Both the position numbers and the translations under genes were made by a program. The notes beneath the pieces were generated by a model. The model made no database searches. It had not been told where the DNA came from and was given only the letters and a program-made list of their open reading frames with translations. Shown here piece by piece: positions 61,881-64,000 of a DNA stretch of 64,000 bases (the first letter of the stretch is position 1; the number at the start of each line of letters is the position of its first letter). Source of the DNA: Ramlibacter algicola (lineage in GTDB: Bacteria > Pseudomonadota > Gammaproteobacteria > Burkholderiales > Burkholderiaceae_C); NCBI RefSeq assembly GCF_016641735.1, contig NZ_JAEDAO010000001.1, positions 1,860,001 to 1,924,000 on the forward strand. Direction: 5' to 3'.

Positions 61881-62389
61881 TTCTGGTCCTCGGATTCCTT
61901 GACCATGATCAGCTGGTCTTCGCTCACGCGGCCGGTGAGCACCTTGAACAGGTCGTTGAGCAGCACCGCGCCGGCGGACACGCCGAACACCAGGCCCACG
62001 GCATAGAACCACGCCATCGACGCCCCGCTCGAAGGCGCGGACACGTCCCAGTTGATCTTCGTTTGCGCGAGCGCGCCGCTGAACAGCATCCAGCACATGA
62101 GGAGCATCAGCGCGTAGGCGCCCACCAGGCAGGCCTTCTTGCCGGCCACGCCCAGCTTGGACACGAGGATCTCGGTGCCCAGGTGCGCGTGTTCGTGCAG
62201 CGCCACGACGCCGCCCAGGAACGTGAGCCACACGAACAGCCAGCGCGAGATCTCCTCGGACACCGTGATGCCCGAGTTGAAGGCGTAGCGCAGCACCACG
62301 TTGCCGAACACCAGCAGCACCATCGTCGCCAGGCAGGCGGCGATCAGCACCTCCAGCAGCCGGCAGTAGCCGCGCAGCAGCTTGTCCAT
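61877..62389 (-). CDS. TRAP transporter small permease (DctQ family), system 2
   Basis: 170 residues. It has four hydrophobic helices and the family motif VFGNVVLRYAFNSGITVSEEISRWLFVW (in parts, about 30-58), with HEHAHLGTEILVSKLG. It joins the binding protein to the permease. The ATG at 62389 overlaps the aroQ stop as TGATG. Later residues carry an extra C-terminal charged tail (EDQLIMVKESEDQK). Confidence 0.92.
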   Translation of the reverse strand: MDKLLRGYCRLLEVLIAACLATMVLLVFGNVVLRYAFNSGITVSEEISRWLFVWLTFLGGVVALHEHAHLGTEILVSKLGVAGKKACLVGAYALMLLMCWMLFSGALAQTKINWDVSAPSSGASMAWFYAVGLVFGVSAGAVLLNDLFKVLTGRVSEDQLIMVKESEDQK

Positions 62390-62847
62390 CAGGCGGCCTT
62401 GGGCTCGCCCACCATCTCGGCCAGCGCGCGCAGGCCCATGGTGTACGAGCGCCAGCCCAGTCCCTGGATCGTCGCCTTCACGGCAGGCGAGATGATGGAG
62501 TGGGTGCGCCACTCCTCCCGCGCCGCGATGTTGCTCATGTGGATCTCGAGCACCGGGAATGGCATCGCCTTGATCGCGTCGTGCAGCGACACGCCGTGCT
62601 GCGTCAGGCCCGCGGGGTTGAGCAGCGCGCCGGCGGCGCTGTCCATGTACTCGTGGAACTTGTCGACCAGCACGCCTTCGTGGTTGCTCTGGAAGATCTG
62701 CAGCTCCACGCCCAGCTCCGCGCCCAGCGCCACCAGCTTGTCGTTGATCTGCGCCAGCGTGGTGGTGCCGTAGATATGCGGCTCGCGGCGGCCGAACAGG
62801 TTCAGGTTCGGCCCGTGCAGCACCAGGATCAGGGGACGTCCGCTCAC
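62389..62847 (-). CDS. aroQ: 3-dehydroquinate dehydratase, type II
   Basis: 152 residues, the dodecameric type II enzyme. Signatures: LVLHGPNLNLFGRREPHIYG at the start, with the flexible lid including Arg and the catalytic Tyr region; FQSNHEGVLVDK (about 52); NPAGLTQHGVSLHDAI (about 77); and EIHMSNIAAREEWRTHS (about 101). It converts 3-dehydroquinate to 3-dehydroshikimate, reversibly, in aromatic biosynthesis or quinate catabolism. Here the GTG start (62847) overlaps the dctP stop, placing it inside a TRAP operon, which favours the catabolic role. Confidence 0.95.
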   Translation of the reverse strand: MSGRPLILVLHGPNLNLFGRREPHIYGTTTLAQINDKLVALGAELGVELQIFQSNHEGVLVDKFHEYMDSAAGALLNPAGLTQHGVSLHDAIKAMPFPVLEIHMSNIAAREEWRTHSIISPAVKATIQGLGWRSYTMGLRALAEMVGEPKAA

Positions 62848-63854
62848 TTCGCGCCCTTGGCCAGCTCGGACTGGTACAGCTTGACGATCGCGGGGTCGTA
62901 GCTGGCGGCGAACTTGTCGGTGACCGGCTTGGCGATGGCGCGCATGCGGGCCTGCTCGGCGGGGCTCACCTCGTTGTACTGCATGCCCTTGGCCTGCAGC
63001 TCGCCCACGGCCTTCTGCGCGGCCGCGCGGCTGACCTGGCGCTGGTAGCCGCGCGCTTCGTTGGCGGCGTCGTGCATCATCTTCTGCTCGGTGGGCGACA
63101 GCCTGTCCCAGAACTTCTTCGACACCAGGATGATGTTCGCGGCGTACACGTGGTTGGTGGCGCTGACGTACTTGTTCACTTCGTAGAACTTGTTCGACAG
63201 GATCACCGCGAACGGGTTTTCCTGGCCGTCGACCGCCTTCGATTCCAGCGCGCCATACAGCTCGGCGAAGGGCATCGGCACCGGGTTGGCGTGGAACGCC
63301 TTGAAGGTGTCGAGGAACACGGGGTTGGGGATCACGCGGATCTTCAGCCCGTCGAGGTCTTCGGGCTTGGTGATCGGGCGCTTGCTGTTGGTGACGTTGC
63401 GGAAGCCCAGGTCCCAGTAGCCGAGCGAGACCAGGCCCTTCTCCGGCAGCTTGGCCAGCAGGGCCTGGCCGAACGGGCCGTCGAGCAGGGCATCGGCCTG
63501 CGCATAGCTGGAGACGGCGAACGGGAAGTCGACGAGGCCGAACTCCTTGACGATGCCGGCCAGCGACGTGGTGGCCGGTGCGCTCATCTCCTGCACGCCG
63601 CCTTGCAGCGCCGACTGCTGCTGCAGTTCGTTGCCCAGCTGGTTGGACGGGAACTCCTGCACCTTCAGCTTGCCGCCGCTCTTGGCCGCGAGCACTTCGG
63701 CGAACTTCTTGACGCCCAGGCTCACCGGGTGGTCGGTGTTGTTCAAGTGGCCGAACTTGATCGTGCGCTCCTGCACGTCCTGCGCGAAGGTGGCGGTGGT
63801 GGCCAGCAGGCCGGCGGCGGCGATCGCGATCGCGCGGGTGACGAAGGTCTTCAC
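62844..63854 (-). CDS. TRAP transporter substrate-binding protein (DctP family), system 2
   Basis: 336 residues from the GTG at 63854, which has a GGAG site upstream. A signal peptide (about 1-24, TRAIAIAAAGLLATTATFAQ in parts) leads to a mature DctP: RTIKFGHLNNTDHPVSLGVKK, then ITKPEDLDGLKIRVIPNPVF with the carboxylate-binding Arg, and NKYVSATNHVYAANIILVS. It captures an organic acid for DctQM. A longer frame to 63935 exists but lies over the operator. Context suggests quinate/shikimate-type acids. Confidence 0.92.
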   Translation of the reverse strand: MKTFVTRAIAIAAAGLLATTATFAQDVQERTIKFGHLNNTDHPVSLGVKKFAEVLAAKSGGKLKVQEFPSNQLGNELQQQSALQGGVQEMSAPATTSLAGIVKEFGLVDFPFAVSSYAQADALLDGPFGQALLAKLPEKGLVSLGYWDLGFRNVTNSKRPITKPEDLDGLKIRVIPNPVFLDTFKAFHANPVPMPFAELYGALESKAVDGQENPFAVILSNKFYEVNKYVSATNHVYAANIILVSKKFWDRLSPTEQKMMHDAANEARGYQRQVSRAAAQKAVGELQAKGMQYNEVSPAEQARMRAIAKPVTDKFAASYDPAIVKLYQSELAKGAK

Positions 63855-63910
63855 GGTTGTCTCCGTTGTCGTGGCAAGTTCGGGCATCATGGGTTCAGGG
63901 GCAGAACGGC

Positions 63911-63925
63911 ATTCCGGCCCGGAAT
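63911..63925. promoter_or_regulatory. Operator-like palindrome between TRAP operon 2 and the IclR-type gene
   Basis: ATTCCGG-C-CCGGAAT is a perfect 15-base inverted repeat, 10 bases before the IclR-type ATG and about 57 before the dctP start. It could be the operator for control of both divergent transcripts. It resembles neither repeat family in context. Confidence 0.6.
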
Positions 63926-63935
63926 TCAATTTCAT

Positions 63936-64000
63936 ATGACGAATCGAGAAGCAGGCGCTCCGGCGAGCACGGTGGAACGGGTGGTGCGCATCTTCGAGAC
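63936..64000 (+). CDS. IclR-family transcriptional regulator, N-terminal fragment (runs off the window)
   Basis: Only 21 full codons are seen: MTNREAGAPASTVERVVRIF. The pattern STVERVVRIFE matches the start of the IclR winged helix, where a short disordered leader precedes a sxxRalxIle helix. IclR regulators often control aromatic and acid catabolism and are divergent from their targets, as here with dctP-aroQ-dctQM. The effector is unknown. The remainder lies beyond the window. Confidence 0.72.
   Translation, partial: MTNREAGAPASTVERVVRIFE

Overview
The window is GC-rich (about 68-70% by eye) and densely coded. Its content points to a betaproteobacterium of the order Burkholderiales, most likely Comamonadaceae (Ramlibacter/Variovorax-like). 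This rests on two TRAP dicarboxylate-type transporters, a Bug/TTT-family solute-binding protein, a CaiB/BaiF CoA-transferase operon, an etfBA-acyl-CoA dehydrogenase-nitronate monooxygenase cluster, poly-Gly lipoproteins, and many short palindromic repeats whose spurious translations are familiar from this group. The genus is inference.

Layout. 0-4 kb: the end of a DUF58 gene and moxR (minus), then a histone-deacetylase-like amidohydrolase, an enoyl-CoA hydratase and an MscS channel (plus). 4-8 kb: a FEN-type exonuclease and TRAP transporter 1 (dctPQM, minus), with a terminator-like hairpin between dctP and dctQM. 8-12.8 kb: etfB, etfA, acyl-CoA dehydrogenase and nitronate monooxygenase, with two related TetR-like palindromes. 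12.8-14.6 kb: a PA0069-type radical SAM gene behind a perfect LexA box, and a short EptA-N-terminal-like membrane protein. 14.8-18.8 kb: grpE-dnaK-dnaJ behind a sigma-32-type promoter. 18.9-24.2 kb: a RidA-fold protein, a LytTR two-component pair, FKBP, an FAH-family enzyme with its HxlR-like regulator, and an SRAP protein. 24.2-31.9 kb: pncB, a bactofilin-like membrane protein, an ArsR regulator, and small and hydrolase genes. 32-39.7 kb: YciI-like protein, ELWxxDGT lipoprotein, a membrane Mrr-type nuclease coupled to a cold-shock/DUF1294 protein, GH15 enzyme, SGNH lipoprotein, Ser-rich secreted protein. 40-43.2 kb: dbpA, a 49-residue basic protein, hemerythrin-like protein and LysR. 43.3-47.1 kb: a catabolic operon (Bug protein, CoA-transferase, cupin, acyl-CoA dehydrogenase). 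47-53.3 kb: zinc-ribbon protein, thioesterase, ECF sigma/anti-sigma pair facing an ODP-type diiron protein, TSUP permease/LysR pair, rdgC, membrane protein. 53.4-55.7 kb: one low-GC gene for a membrane-anchored PIN-like protein. 55.7-60 kb: glnS, a His-rich secreted protein and a lipoprotein. 60-64 kb: TRAP transporter 2 in a tight operon with a type II 3-dehydroquinase, facing an IclR-type regulator.

How it works together. Much of the window deals with uptake and CoA-dependent breakdown of organic acids: two TRAP systems, a Bug system, two acyl-CoA dehydrogenases, ETF, enoyl-CoA hydratase and a CoA transferase. Each is next to a plausible regulator or operator. Housekeeping and stress genes (heat shock, SOS, glnS, rdgC, dbpA, pncB) lie between them. 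Short palindromic repeats of two families sit in many gaps, mostly at gene ends. I see no tRNA, rRNA, insertion sequence, phage or CRISPR array. The most unusual locus is the low-GC PIN-like gene between the rdgC region and glnS, a candidate horizontally acquired effector.
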